Below the pieces are notes generated by a model. The model ran no database searches and was not told where the DNA came from. It worked only from the letters and a program-made list of their open reading frames with translations. 54,303 nt of DNA, taken from positions 1 to 54,303 of the forward strand of contig JARLIN010000489.1 of assembly GCA_031291715.1 (NCBI GenBank), read 5' to 3'. Position 1 is the first letter of the stretch; the number at the start of each line of letters is the position of its first letter. Below, one piece after another: positions 1-7,144 of this stretch. This stretch comes from Rhodopila sp. Lineage in GTDB: Bacteria; Pseudomonadota; Alphaproteobacteria; Acetobacterales; Acetobacteraceae. The translations under genes were made by a program, and so were the position numbers.

Positions 1-126
1 ACCGCCGTGTCCTATGTCGCCGCGGCGCTGATCGGGCATTACGGGTTCGCCGAACCTCTGGGTGGGATGCAACTCGGGGCAATCGCGCTGATCTGCGCGG
101 GTGTTGTGATGCTGGCCCTGGCCTGA
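1..126 (+). CDS. C-terminal end of a membrane protein (partial)
   Basis: The first 41 codons of the window are open to a TGA at 124-126 and belong to a gene that starts upstream. The translation is hydrophobic: a short helix around a Tyr-Val-Ala-Ala-Ala-Leu-Ile stretch, a small loop with GFAEPLGG, then a final helix rich in Ala, Leu, Val and Ile that ends the protein. This helix-loop-helix ending is what small drug/metabolite transporters (EamA or SMR type) look like, but 41 residues are too few to name a family. It converges on the lytic transglycosylase gene that follows on the other strand. Confidence 0.5.
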   Translation, partial: TAVSYVAAALIGHYGFAEPLGGMQLGAIALICAGVVMLALA

Positions 127-170
127 TCAGCCGTTTTCCTGCTCAACGAGGCGCAAAGGCGCCCGCTTGG

Positions 171-938
171 TCAGTGTGGCGCGAAGGCGCCATAGACCCG
201 CGTGCTGGGTGCGAACGCGCCATAGACCTGATTTACATTGGCAAAGTCCCTGTACGCGGCGTGGCTTGGGGTCGTGGCGTGCGGGTCGGGGTTCTGCCAG
301 CGCGCCTCGACCAGTACGCGATAGGCGTCGCCGAGTGCCGGGGTTTCCGAATGATAGGCCGCGATAGCGCGCGACCAGTCCCTGCCGGCGGCGTATAGCG
401 AATTGAGGAATCCGGCGGCGTAGGGCGCGTTGGCCCGCGGATCGAACGCGTCGTCCAGCGAGGCGAAGGCATCCGGGTGAAACATCAGGTTCACCTGGAG
501 GCAACCGACATCGATGGACCGCACGCCGCGGGCCTGGAGCGCCTTTACCGCGGCGATCGCCTCCTGCCGGGTTTCAAAGAACTGGCCTGCGCCCTCGGCA
601 TTGATCGTCCAGGGCCAGGGCCGGAGGCGACCGGTGGCTGGATCAACGCGACCGGTTTCCGTCAGGCTGATCGCACCCAGCAGGCGCGGCGGCAGGCGGT
701 TGACGTACTCCGCGGTCGTGACCGCGGTCTCACACAGCGTGGCGGGATCGGCCGCGACAGACCGCGGGGAGCTGGGTTTGGCTGCCGCCTGCGGGGAAGC
801 GGCCGGCCTGGACGATTGCGTTCGCGCGAACAGGGATTGATCCATATCCGCCTGGCCGGCCCATACGGCGGACGGCGCAGCGATAGCCAGCAACAACAGG
901 AAACAGACCAGCAAACGCATGACGCGGCGTTTACACAC
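171..938 (-). CDS. Secreted lytic transglycosylase, SLT-like
   Basis: 255 residues. A basic N-terminus followed by a hydrophobic stretch ending in AVWAG is a signal peptide, so the protein acts in the periplasm. After a Ser/Pro/Ala-rich linker (about residues 30-65) comes a lysozyme-like fold: AISLTETGR holds the likely catalytic Glu, GCLQVNLMFHPDAF matches the family's Gly-x-x-Gln-Val/Ile core, and AIAAYHSETP matches the conserved Ala-x-x-x-Tyr-Asn/His segment. Family members cleave peptidoglycan glycan strands to 1,6-anhydro ends, often to let envelope machines pass. The start at 938 is a GTG; an ATG at 920 would give a more usual signal peptide and is equally likely. The last 20 residues repeat a VYGAFAP motif twice. 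It is divergent from the sigma-54 activator, with about 330 bases between. Confidence 0.75.
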   Translation of the reverse strand: MCKRRVMRLLVCFLLLLAIAAPSAVWAGQADMDQSLFARTQSSRPAASPQAAAKPSSPRSVAADPATLCETAVTTAEYVNRLPPRLLGAISLTETGRVDPATGRLRPWPWTINAEGAGQFFETRQEAIAAVKALQARGVRSIDVGCLQVNLMFHPDAFASLDDAFDPRANAPYAAGFLNSLYAAGRDWSRAIAAYHSETPALGDAYRVLVEARWQNPDPHATTPSHAAYRDFANVNQVYGAFAPSTRVYGAFAPH

Positions 939-1047
939 GAAGCCGTGTCCGGTGCCAGGACAATCGGCAGCCGCGATGCGCCATAATGTCGTGTTGATAA
1001 CGGTTTCCCGCTCTTTCCCGGTGAGGTTTTGATTATGCGGCCGTGTG

Positions 1048-1071
1048 ACATGGATGCGTCGGCATCCATGT
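1048..1071. promoter_or_regulatory. Perfect 10-bp inverted repeat upstream of the activator gene
   Basis: ACATGGATGC (1048-1057), a 4-base spacer, then GCATCCATGT (1062-1071). It lies about 196 bases before the activator start and inside the divergent intergenic region. Half-sites TGTGAC and TGTCAC flank it at 1044-1049 and 1081-1086. Its symmetry fits a dimeric operator or an activator's upstream site; which protein binds it is unknown. Confidence 0.4.
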
Positions 1072-1266
1072 TGGCGAGATTGTCACGCTCCCTTTCTGAT
1101 GATGGCACGCCACGCGCTCGTGATCCCGCGCGCGAGAGCTTTGCGATAACACGTGACGTGACGAAACAGGCGTCATTCACCTTGCACATGGAACCGATCC
1201 AGGATGCCCGAAGGCCGGCCGTTCTCACCGGAAACACGCATACCGTCTTGCGTTGAAGGGGCCTCG

Positions 1267-2394
1267 GTGACACGGGTCAGCTTCGACGATCTGTCCCGCG
1301 TGCCGGCGCAACGGCTGGCACGCCTATTGCTGGAGCGTGCGGCTGAGGATCCGACCCTGCTGGGCAGGCTTTACGAGACCGTCGAACCGCGGAAGGGCGG
1401 GTCGCCAGCGGATCAGCCGGCAATTGTCGGCGATAGCCCGGCGATGCGGCAGGTGGCCGCGCTGGTGAGGCGTTTCGAACAGACGGATGAGCCGGTGCTG
1501 ATCACCGGTGAAAGCGGTACCGGCAAGGAGCTTCTCGCCCGCGCCATCCATGACGGGTCTCGCCGGGCCCCCGGCCCGTTTGTCGCGGTGAATTGCGCCG
1601 CGATTCCATCGGGATTGGTGGCTTCCGAGCTGTTTGGTTACGAAAAAGGTGCATTTACCGGGGCCACGGCGCGCAGCCTGGGTCAGATCGAATATGCCAA
1701 TGGCGGCACGCTGTTCCTGGACGAGATCGGCGACATGCCGATCGACTTGCAAGGGCATTTGCTGCGTTTCCTGCAGGAAGGCCAGATCCGGCGCGTCGGC
1801 GGCCGCGAAACCATTGGCCTCGATGTCCGTATCGTCTCCGCCACCAATGTGCGGCTGGCTCAGGCGATCGCCGACGGACGGTTTCGGGAAGACCTGTTCT
1901 ACCGCTTGAACGTGTTGACCCTGCCGGTGCCGCCGCTGCGCGAACGGCCGGAGGATATCCCGCCGCTGGCGAATCATTTCCTGCGTGCCGCGGAGCGGGA
2001 CTTTAACCGCCGTGTCGAGGGATTTTCGGACGATGCGATGGCCGCGCTCCGGCGCTACCGCTGGCCCGGCAACGTGCGGGAACTGATGTCGGTGGTGCGG
2101 CGCGCCGTCGTTGTAGGCGATGGGCCGCTGATCGATGCCGCGGCGCTGATCGGGCTGGATGACCGGCCGGCGACGGCGCCAGTGCCGGTCGCGCCCAAGC
2201 CAGGCTCCCCCGAGGAAAGGGCAACGCTGCTGGCGACGCTGGAGCTGATGGGCGAGAATATCACCTCGACCGCCGATGCGCTGAGTGTTTCGCGTGTGAC
2301 ACTGTACCGCATGCTCCGCCGTCATGGGATCGTCCTGAAACGTGGCCTGGCGGAGGCACCTGTCGCGCGCCGTCCCTTGCATGCCCACGGGTAG
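1267..2394 (+). CDS. Sigma-54-dependent transcriptional activator (AAA+ / Fis HTH)
   Basis: 375 residues from a GTG start. GAAGGGG at 1255-1261 lies 5 bases before it, which is better than any start further upstream. A short N-terminal region (about 1-50) without receiver, GAF or PAS domain leads into the sigma-54 interaction AAA+ domain: Walker A GESGTGKE (81-88), GAFTGA loop that touches sigma-54 (128-133), Walker B LFLDEIGD (149-156), then a FREDLFYRLNV segment with the arginine-finger region. The C-terminus is a Fis-type helix-turn-helix (STADALSVSRVTLYRMLRRHG). Such proteins remodel the closed sigma-54 RNA polymerase complex. With no sensory domain it may be controlled by its own level or by a partner protein, as PspF is. 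Near-perfect sigma-54 promoters in the next 3 kb are its likely targets. An internal sigma-54-like site lies at 1316-1330. Confidence 0.9.
   Translation: MTRVSFDDLSRVPAQRLARLLLERAAEDPTLLGRLYETVEPRKGGSPADQPAIVGDSPAMRQVAALVRRFEQTDEPVLITGESGTGKELLARAIHDGSRRAPGPFVAVNCAAIPSGLVASELFGYEKGAFTGATARSLGQIEYANGGTLFLDEIGDMPIDLQGHLLRFLQEGQIRRVGGRETIGLDVRIVSATNVRLAQAIADGRFREDLFYRLNVLTLPVPPLRERPEDIPPLANHFLRAAERDFNRRVEGFSDDAMAALRRYRWPGNVRELMSVVRRAVVVGDGPLIDAAALIGLDDRPATAPVPVAPKPGSPEERATLLATLELMGENITSTADALSVSRVTLYRMLRRHGIVLKRGLAEAPVARRPLHAHG
1316..1330 (+). promoter_or_regulatory. Sigma-54-type promoter match inside the activator gene
   Basis: TGGCACGCCTATTGC: TGGCAC, five bases, TTGC, with GG-N10-GC spacing. 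It falls in codons 17-22 of the activator (Leu-Ala-Arg-Leu-Leu-Leu), which look like genuine coding sequence, so it may be a chance match or an internal promoter. Its strength equals the intergenic sites nearby. Confidence 0.35.
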
Positions 2395-2397
2395 CGC

Positions 2398-2763
2398 TCA
2401 GGCACGCAATGCCTCATCGATCAGCGCCAGGATATCGGGCAGCGCGATCGATACGTCGGATACCGACCCGTCGGCACAGCGCGCCAGCATCCAGCCGGCG
2501 TGGTGTCGCACGATCAGCCAGGACGCCCGCTGCCTCCCCTTTTCGAAGACCCCCACGATGACCTGCGCGCCGGCGATGTTCCAGGGCCGGACGGCGAGGT
2601 CCATCACGGTATCGATACGGCCGGCGTCGGCCCTGTCCAGCCAGTCCGACAGGATCTGCCTGTCGGCCGCACTGAGCCCCGTGAATGTCCCTGCTTGCAA
2701 CACCCAGGATGCCTCGCCCCAGACTGGGTTGAAACGAACATCGGGAACAGTCGCAAGGGTCAT
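2398..2763 (-). CDS. Small protein of unknown function next to a sigma-54 promoter
   Basis: 121 residues if it starts at the ATG at 2763 (MTLATVPDVRF...). No family recognised. It has a Trp-rich middle (VWGEASWVLQAG, WDIAGAQ-like WNIAGAQVIVGVFEKGRQ) and ends in an acidic helix, with no signal peptide or membrane segment; the size and composition suggest a small cytoplasmic protein. It converges on the activator gene, whose stop is only 3 bases away, and it is divergent from the secreted Cys-rich protein. A near-perfect sigma-54 promoter (2753-2767, minus strand) overlaps this ATG. If that promoter is used, translation must begin further in, for example at the in-frame GTG just before the Leu-Gln-Ala-Gly segment, giving about 100 residues. 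Start therefore uncertain. Confidence 0.6.
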   Translation of the reverse strand: MTLATVPDVRFNPVWGEASWVLQAGTFTGLSAADRQILSDWLDRADAGRIDTVMDLAVRPWNIAGAQVIVGVFEKGRQRASWLIVRHHAGWMLARCADGSVSDVSIALPDILALIDEALRA

Positions 2764-2767
2764 GCCA
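2753..2767 (-). promoter_or_regulatory. Sigma-54 promoter, leftward
   Basis: On the minus strand the sequence reads TGGCATGACCCTTGC: TGGCAT as the -24 element, TTGC as the -12 element, correct GG-N10-GC spacing. It points into the small gene ending at 2398 and overlaps that gene's first ATG. It stands back to back with the rightward site at 2783-2797, 15 bases away. Confidence 0.6.
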
Positions 2768-2782
2768 AGAGACGTCCGGTCA

Positions 2783-2797
2783 TGGCACGCCGATTGC
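2783..2797 (+). promoter_or_regulatory. Sigma-54 promoter, rightward, for the secreted Cys-rich protein
   Basis: TGGCACGCCGATTGC is a textbook -24/-12 element (TGGCAC-N5-TTGC, GG-N10-GC). The start codon it would serve is at 2846, so the leader would be about 35-40 bases. The activator gene that could drive it ends 390 bases upstream. Confidence 0.8.
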
Positions 2798-2845
2798 GAC
2801 CCTTCACCGGCTTCCACGGATTCCACTTTCCAAAAAGGTGCGACC

Positions 2846-3226
2846 ATGAAACATCTTGCCTCGACAACTCGCCTGGCCGCCCTGGTGGTGATGGCGGGCG
2901 GCATGTTTACCCACCCGGCTGCGGCGGCCCCGTTCTGCCTCAATAACCAGGTCCTCCCGCCGCAATGCATCTACTACGACGCGCAGGAGTGCGACCGGGA
3001 CGCGCGGCACCAAGGTGCCGTTTGCTCGGCCAACCCCGCCGAACTGAGGCTGACCCGAAGCGTCGGCGACTACTGCGTCGTCACGTCCTCTCAGGCCTCC
3101 GTCTGTGCTTATCCGGACCGGCAGTCCTGCTCGGTCGAAGCGGCGCGCCAGCAGGGCATATGCGTGACTGCTTCGAAGGCACCGACGCAGTCGCCGGATC
3201 CATACTCGACAGTCAACGGACGATAG
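2846..3226 (+). CDS. Secreted Cys-rich DUF3551-like protein with a duplicated module
   Basis: 126 residues. The ATG at 2846 follows AAGGTG and opens a clear signal peptide (positively charged start, hydrophobic core, AAAA-P cleavage region near residue 29). The mature part holds two copies of one pattern, FC-x8-QC-x-Y-x5-C-x9-C and YC-x8-VC-x-Y-x5-C-x9-C, eight cysteines in all, each copy ending Gly-x-x/Ile-Cys. The single-copy version of this pattern is what I know as DUF3551, small periplasmic or secreted proteins of alphaproteobacteria with no assigned function. Four disulfides are likely. The gene has its own near-perfect sigma-54 promoter at 2783-2797 and a terminator-like hairpin just after its stop. 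The family call is from the cysteine pattern only. Confidence 0.7.
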   Translation: MKHLASTTRLAALVVMAGGMFTHPAAAAPFCLNNQVLPPQCIYYDAQECDRDARHQGAVCSANPAELRLTRSVGDYCVVTSSQASVCAYPDRQSCSVEAARQQGICVTASKAPTQSPDPYSTVNGR

Positions 3227-3253
3227 CCTCACACGACCCGGCAGGGTGGAAGG

Positions 3254-3279
3254 CGGCGCCGGATCACCCGGCGCCGTTT
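3254..3279. terminator. Hairpin between convergent genes
   Basis: CGGCGCCGG, loop ATCAC, CCGGCGCCG, then TTT: a 9-bp perfect stem in the 58-base gap between the stops of the Cys-rich protein gene (3226) and the polysaccharide-export gene (3285). The T run is short, so termination may be incomplete; it could serve both strands. Confidence 0.6.
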
Positions 3280-3284
3280 CCATG

Positions 3285-4097
3285 TCAGTGGACTGCTGCC
3301 GGCGCGGTGACGACCGTGCCGGTGGTCCCGGGGTTGAGAAGGTAGGAGAAGCCAAAGCTGGGGTTGGCGAACTGGCCGATATACTGGTTGTAGAACTGAT
3401 AGACTTCGGCGATGCCAAGCTTCGGCACATACACGACATCATAGGGTGCAAGCCGCACATCGGCGTTCGCATCCCGCCCCTGACGAAGCGCTCTCCAGCT
3501 CGTGGACAGGAACTCCGGCTTGTCGTCAGGGCCGCGCCGGATGATGAACACTGCGGTATCATCGCTGCTGAGCTTGGTGCCGCCAGCCCGCGCGATCGCC
3601 TGCGATAGCGTCAGGGTCGGACCAACAGTGATGAATTCGCCTGGGGTATTGACCTCGCCACCGACATAGACGCGGGTCGGCGCGAAGGATTTCACCACCA
3701 CGGACACGCGCGGGTTCTGCAGGTCGTGCGCATAGACGGCACGAAGGGAATCCGCCAGTTCCGCTGGTGTGCGGCCATAAGCGAGCGCATCCGGAACAGC
3801 AGTCGTGGAGATATGGCCGTCCGGGCGGACCAGCACTTCCTCGTTCAGTTCCGGATTGAGCATCAGGCGGACTTCCAGAACATCGCCCACCTGGATGTGA
3901 TAAGGCGGCAACTTCGCGGTATAGTTTGTCGGAGGCGGCTCCATTGGAGCGGGCGGCAGCGTCGGCACCACCGAACACGCCGCCAGCGCGACGGCTCCCA
4001 CGAAAACGGCGCCAGCGGGAACGGCGATCCGGCGCCCCGAAACCGACCGCACGGCTTTGTTACGAGGGACAACCATGAAGATGGCTTCTTCACTCAT
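3285..4097 (-). CDS. Polysaccharide export lipoprotein (Wza/GumB type)
   Basis: 270 residues from the ATG at 4097; a second ATG seven codons on would also work. A long basic start and a hydrophobic core end in a lipobox (VALAAC, Cys 41), so it is an outer-membrane lipoprotein. The Poly_export domain follows: YHIQVGDVLEVRLMLNPELNEEV, VRPDGHISTT, then an SLBB beta-grasp segment (TRVYVGGEVNTPGEFITVGP) and a second one toward the C-terminus ending in DVVYVPK. Family members form the outer-membrane channel for capsule or exopolysaccharide. No tyrosine kinase, Wzx, Wzy or glycosyltransferase genes are in the window, so the rest of the machine lies elsewhere. A near-perfect sigma-54 promoter lies about 135 bases upstream (4232-4246), so export is probably under control of the adjacent activator. 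Confidence 0.88.
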   Translation of the reverse strand: MSEEAIFMVVPRNKAVRSVSGRRIAVPAGAVFVGAVALAACSVVPTLPPAPMEPPPTNYTAKLPPYHIQVGDVLEVRLMLNPELNEEVLVRPDGHISTTAVPDALAYGRTPAELADSLRAVYAHDLQNPRVSVVVKSFAPTRVYVGGEVNTPGEFITVGPTLTLSQAIARAGGTKLSSDDTAVFIIRRGPDDKPEFLSTSWRALRQGRDANADVRLAPYDVVYVPKLGIAEVYQFYNQYIGQFANPSFGFSYLLNPGTTGTVVTAPAAVH

Positions 4098-4231
4098 GTT
4101 TTTTGAACCTTTGTCGGAATGTTCAGCGAAGAGTCGGAATTCGCGGGACGCAGCTTCTCCTGTGCGCGTGTTGAACCGGTCACGCCAAAACCCTGGCGTG
4201 AGGCGCGTGAAACGACCACAGGATGAAATTA

Positions 4232-4246
4232 GCAAAGCCCATGCCA
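4232..4246 (-). promoter_or_regulatory. Sigma-54 promoter for the polysaccharide export gene
   Basis: Minus strand TGGCATGGGCTTTGC: TGGCAT, five bases, TTGC, GG-N10-GC. Transcription would begin near 4220, giving a leader of about 120 bases to the ATG at 4097. It lies in the gap after the Pro/Ala-rich gene, which ends at 4328 on the same strand. Confidence 0.75.
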
Positions 4247-4327
4247 ACCGGATGGCCGCGCTGCAACACAATCGGCCGCGAGATGGCCGCACCTGCTTAC
4301 GTAACGGCGGCGTCAAGTGTTGCGTTA

Positions 4328-5458
4328 TCAACGTGGAGGATACGCAGGCGCGTAACCCGTGGCGCGTGTGTTCGATTCCTGGATTGGCAGCCTTGTTTCG
4401 ATACCAGATATGTCGTCCACCGCGCGGTCTATGAAGCGACGGCTTCGTGGGACGTCATTCGCACTGAGCGCCTCCAGCGCGTGAGCCACGTCGGACGCCC
4501 CCCTTCCCGCTGACGGCGGTTCATTGCCGGACGCGGTGACGGGACGGAAGACCAGTTGCAACTGCGCTTCCTGCAACAGGCGGCGGGCCTCCTCGATCCG
4601 CCCGTTGCCAAGCGCCGCGCGTGCGGCGATCAGTCTGGACACCGAAGGGGAAGACACCGGTTCTGTTCGCTGTTCGGGGACTGGCGGCACGTTTACCGGC
4701 GGAACCGGCGCCGCGGCCGGCGACAGTTGCCGCAGACGCGCCAGGACGGACTGGGTGTCGGCAGCGTCAAGCCGAGGCGGCGACGGCTGTGGCAATGGCG
4801 GCGGCCCAGGCGCGAGTTTCGGCGGTACCAGCTTCGGCTGCACCGGTTTCGGTAACGCGGGCTCGGCGGCAACAGCCTCATGCCGTTCAGGGATCGGGAT
4901 CGGCGGGGCCTCAGGTGGTGCGGGTTCGGGTGCCGAGACCGTCTCGCGCGAGGCGACCTGTGCGTGCGCGGGTTCCGCCGGGGCCGGCTGGGATCCCGCG
5001 GGACCGCCCTGGGGTGCCGGGGGTTGTGTTGGGACTGAGGCCAGGGCTGGGGCTGGGGTTTGAACTGGGGCCGAGGTCGGTGCTGCCATGGTCGGTACTG
5101 GAGCCGGCGCCGGGGCCGTGGTTGGGGCAAGGACTGGGGCGGGCGCCGGAGCTGGGGCGGGCGCCGGAGCTAGGGCGGGCGCTGGAGTTGGGGCTGCGGC
5201 TGGGGGGGGTGCCGGGGCTGATGCCTCCTGAGCGGCGAGCTGGTCCTTGAGAAGCGTCACCTGCTGCTGCAACTGCGCCATATGCGCGGCGAGCATGTCG
5301 CGATCCGGATCATCCGGCTGATCGGTGACAGGACTGTCGATCAGGCCATCCCACTGTTCTCGCAACTGGCGAAGGTACAGCGCCGGCTGGCCAAAAATGG
5401 CGAGGCCGAGAAGAACCAGGCCGGATGAAGCTGCCACGGCCGATATGGCAAAGCGCAC
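4328..5458 (-). CDS. Pro/Ala-rich envelope protein of unknown function
   Basis: 376 residues. An N-terminal hydrophobic helix (about 7-25) acts as membrane anchor or uncleaved signal. A short coiled-coil-like segment (LAAHMAQLQQQVTLLKDQLAAQ, about 55-77) follows, then about 190 residues of Pro-Ala repeats (APAPAP and variants with Thr and Val) that would form a stiff extended spacer across the periplasm. The C-terminal 110 residues are less repetitive, with a helical SRLIAARAALGNGRIEEARRLLQEAQ segment resembling a single TPR-like hairpin. The layout (anchor, coiled coil, Pro/Ala rod, small helical domain) recalls TonB-like or envelope-spanning linkers, but no TonB C-terminal domain is seen. 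It lies directly upstream of the polysaccharide export gene on the same strand. Confidence 0.6.
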   Translation of the reverse strand: MRFAISAVAASSGLVLLGLAIFGQPALYLRQLREQWDGLIDSPVTDQPDDPDRDMLAAHMAQLQQQVTLLKDQLAAQEASAPAPPPAAAPTPAPALAPAPAPAPAPAPVLAPTTAPAPAPVPTMAAPTSAPVQTPAPALASVPTQPPAPQGGPAGSQPAPAEPAHAQVASRETVSAPEPAPPEAPPIPIPERHEAVAAEPALPKPVQPKLVPPKLAPGPPPLPQPSPPRLDAADTQSVLARLRQLSPAAAPVPPVNVPPVPEQRTEPVSSPSVSRLIAARAALGNGRIEEARRLLQEAQLQLVFRPVTASGNEPPSAGRGASDVAHALEALSANDVPRSRRFIDRAVDDISGIETRLPIQESNTRATGYAPAYPPR

Positions 5459-5692
5459 TCGTCAATCCCCCGCTGATGTGGCGTACCACTACAGATGCGG
5501 CGTCTTCGAAGCGGACACAATGAAAGTGATCGTGTTCATCACGACGTGAAGTCACGGGGTCGCGACCATTTCAACTAACGTGAAGTGTAACGCAATCAGC
5601 CATCACCGTCATGTCAGACGCCTTGCACAGTCAGGAACCGCAGCACAGGTGACAAACGCCAGTAGCGATTGAATGATCAGGAGGCTTCATCC

Positions 5693-6184
5693 ATGCAGCA
5701 GGAATTTAACGATCAACTTATTTCCTTCATGCCGAAGATGCGCGTTTGGGCATTGGCTCTGACACGGAACCGCGCGGCGGCCGATGACTTGACTCAAGAC
5801 GTGGCGACGAAGGCGTTGGTCGCGCAGGAGTGCTTCATTCCCGGAACGAATTTCTCCGCCTGGGTTCACCGGATCATGATAAACCATTTCATCAGCAGCA
5901 TACGCAGCAAGCGCGAATTCACCGATATGGATAACATGCCGGAGGTTCCGGTTGCCGCTGCGCATGAGGACCGCACGGCATTGCGGGAATTGGGATGGGC
6001 GCTGAACCGTTTACCGCCTGACCAGCGCGAGGCGCTGTTTATGATCGTGTTGCAGGAAAAATCGTACGAGGACGCGGCGGAACAGACCGGGTACGCGATC
6101 GGCACGCTGAAAAGCCGCGTGCATCGCGCCAGGCTGCAGCTTCGCGCCTTCCTGAGCGGGGACGAAACAAAAATGGCGGCCTAG
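5693..6184 (+). CDS. ECF-type RNA polymerase sigma factor
   Basis: 163 residues. The ATG at 5693 lies 8 bases after AGGAGG and is preferred to an upstream TTG. Region 2 is clear (RAAADDLTQDVATKAL, then NFSAWVHRIMINHFISSIR), as is region 4 (ALNRLPPDQREALFMIVLQEKSYEDAAEQTGYAIGTLKSRVHRARLQLR). No region 1 or 3, so group 4. No anti-sigma gene adjoins it, and the PhyR/NepR pair of the alphaproteobacterial general stress system is not in the window, so the regulon cannot be named. Its stop shares the four bases CTAG with the stop of egtD on the other strand, an extremely tight convergence. Confidence 0.88.
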   Translation: MQQEFNDQLISFMPKMRVWALALTRNRAAADDLTQDVATKALVAQECFIPGTNFSAWVHRIMINHFISSIRSKREFTDMDNMPEVPVAAAHEDRTALRELGWALNRLPPDQREALFMIVLQEKSYEDAAEQTGYAIGTLKSRVHRARLQLRAFLSGDETKMAA

Positions 6185-7131
6185 CCCTGTAGCAGGAACA
6201 CGCCGAACAATCCGGCGTGATCCGTCCAGACCCGGTGCGGCTCCCATCCGGCGCATCGGGCGATATCGAGAACCCGCTCTTTGGTATGCTTGTAGCTGTT
6301 CTCCGTGTGGATCGATTCACCTTCCCTGAAGTAAAAGGTCCGGTCTGTGAGATGCACTATTTGATCGCGCGTTGAGATCAGGTGCATCTCAATCCGGCTG
6401 TCGGCATCATTCCACACGGCCTCATGCTGGAAGCTGCCGAGATCGAAATCGGCATCGGCCTCGCGATTCAGCCGCCGCAGCAGATTGAGGTTGAAGGCCG
6501 CGGTGACGCCGGCGGCATCGTTGTAGGCCGGCAACAAGACATCCGGGCTTTTCCGCAAGTCGGCCCCCAGCAGGAACCACGAACCTGCGCCGAGGGACGT
6601 TCGTGCCGTTGTGAGAAAGCGGATCGCGACATCGGGATCAAGATTGCCGATCGTGGAGCCAGGGAAGAAGCCCATGCGTGGGGTCCCAAGCGGCGGCAGG
6701 CGGAGGCACTGCATGAAATCCGCCACGATTGGCACGACGGTCAGACCGGGATGGGCCTCGCTCAATCGCGCCTGCATCTCCAGAAGGGCGGGCGACGCAA
6801 CGTCAATCGACACGTAGGTTCTGAACGGCCTCTCTGGCAGGTCCAGCAGGACACGCGCCTTGGTTTCGTCGCTGCCGCCAAATTCGATCAGGACCGCATC
6901 GCGGAGCCCCGCCGGTACCAGCGAAGGTGCGATCGACTTCAGCAGTGCGGTTTCTGTTCTTGTAAGATAGTATTCTGGTAGTGTCGTGATCTTATAGAAC
7001 AACCGGCAGCCTTCGTCATCGTAGAAAAGTTTCGCGGGTAATGTCTTGGGTGAGGCGGCCAGACCGGCCAAGGCAGCCTCGACGACGTCCACCCGCGTTT
7101 CACACGGGACAAATCCGGTATCGTTCGGCAC
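6181..7131 (-). CDS. egtD: L-histidine N-alpha-methyltransferase (ergothioneine synthesis)
   Basis: 316 residues from a GTG at 7131, with GGGAGG 6 bases upstream; this start lies 13 bases after the egtB stop. It shows the EgtD fold: an N-terminal LFYDDEGCRLFYKITTLPEYYLTRTE segment, the SAM-binding part (LIEFGGSDETKARVLLDL), FFPGSTIGNLDP, and LLGADLRKSPDVLLPAYND in the histidine-binding domain. It trimethylates the alpha-amino group of histidine to hercynine, the first step of ergothioneine synthesis. Length matches the family. It is the last gene of a three-gene operon with egtB and a flavin monooxygenase. Confidence 0.93.
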   Translation of the reverse strand: MPNDTGFVPCETRVDVVEAALAGLAASPKTLPAKLFYDDEGCRLFYKITTLPEYYLTRTETALLKSIAPSLVPAGLRDAVLIEFGGSDETKARVLLDLPERPFRTYVSIDVASPALLEMQARLSEAHPGLTVVPIVADFMQCLRLPPLGTPRMGFFPGSTIGNLDPDVAIRFLTTARTSLGAGSWFLLGADLRKSPDVLLPAYNDAAGVTAAFNLNLLRRLNREADADFDLGSFQHEAVWNDADSRIEMHLISTRDQIVHLTDRTFYFREGESIHTENSYKHTKERVLDIARCAGWEPHRVWTDHAGLFGVFLLQG

Positions 7132-7144
7132 GTTCAGCCTCCCG

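Noticed and set aside
1103..1117. Another GG-N10-GC site (TGGCACGCCACGCGC) upstream of the activator
   Set aside because: The -12 element reads GCGC instead of TTGC, so it is too weak to count as a sigma-54 promoter.
1324..2388. A 354-codon open frame on the minus strand opposite the sigma-54 activator
   Set aside because: The plus strand carries intact Walker A, GAFTGA and Walker B motifs; the minus frame is His/Gln/Arg-rich shadow.
5030..5215. Repetitive GGGGCTGG-like DNA
   Set aside because: It encodes the Pro-Ala repeats of the envelope protein on the minus strand and needs no separate explanation.
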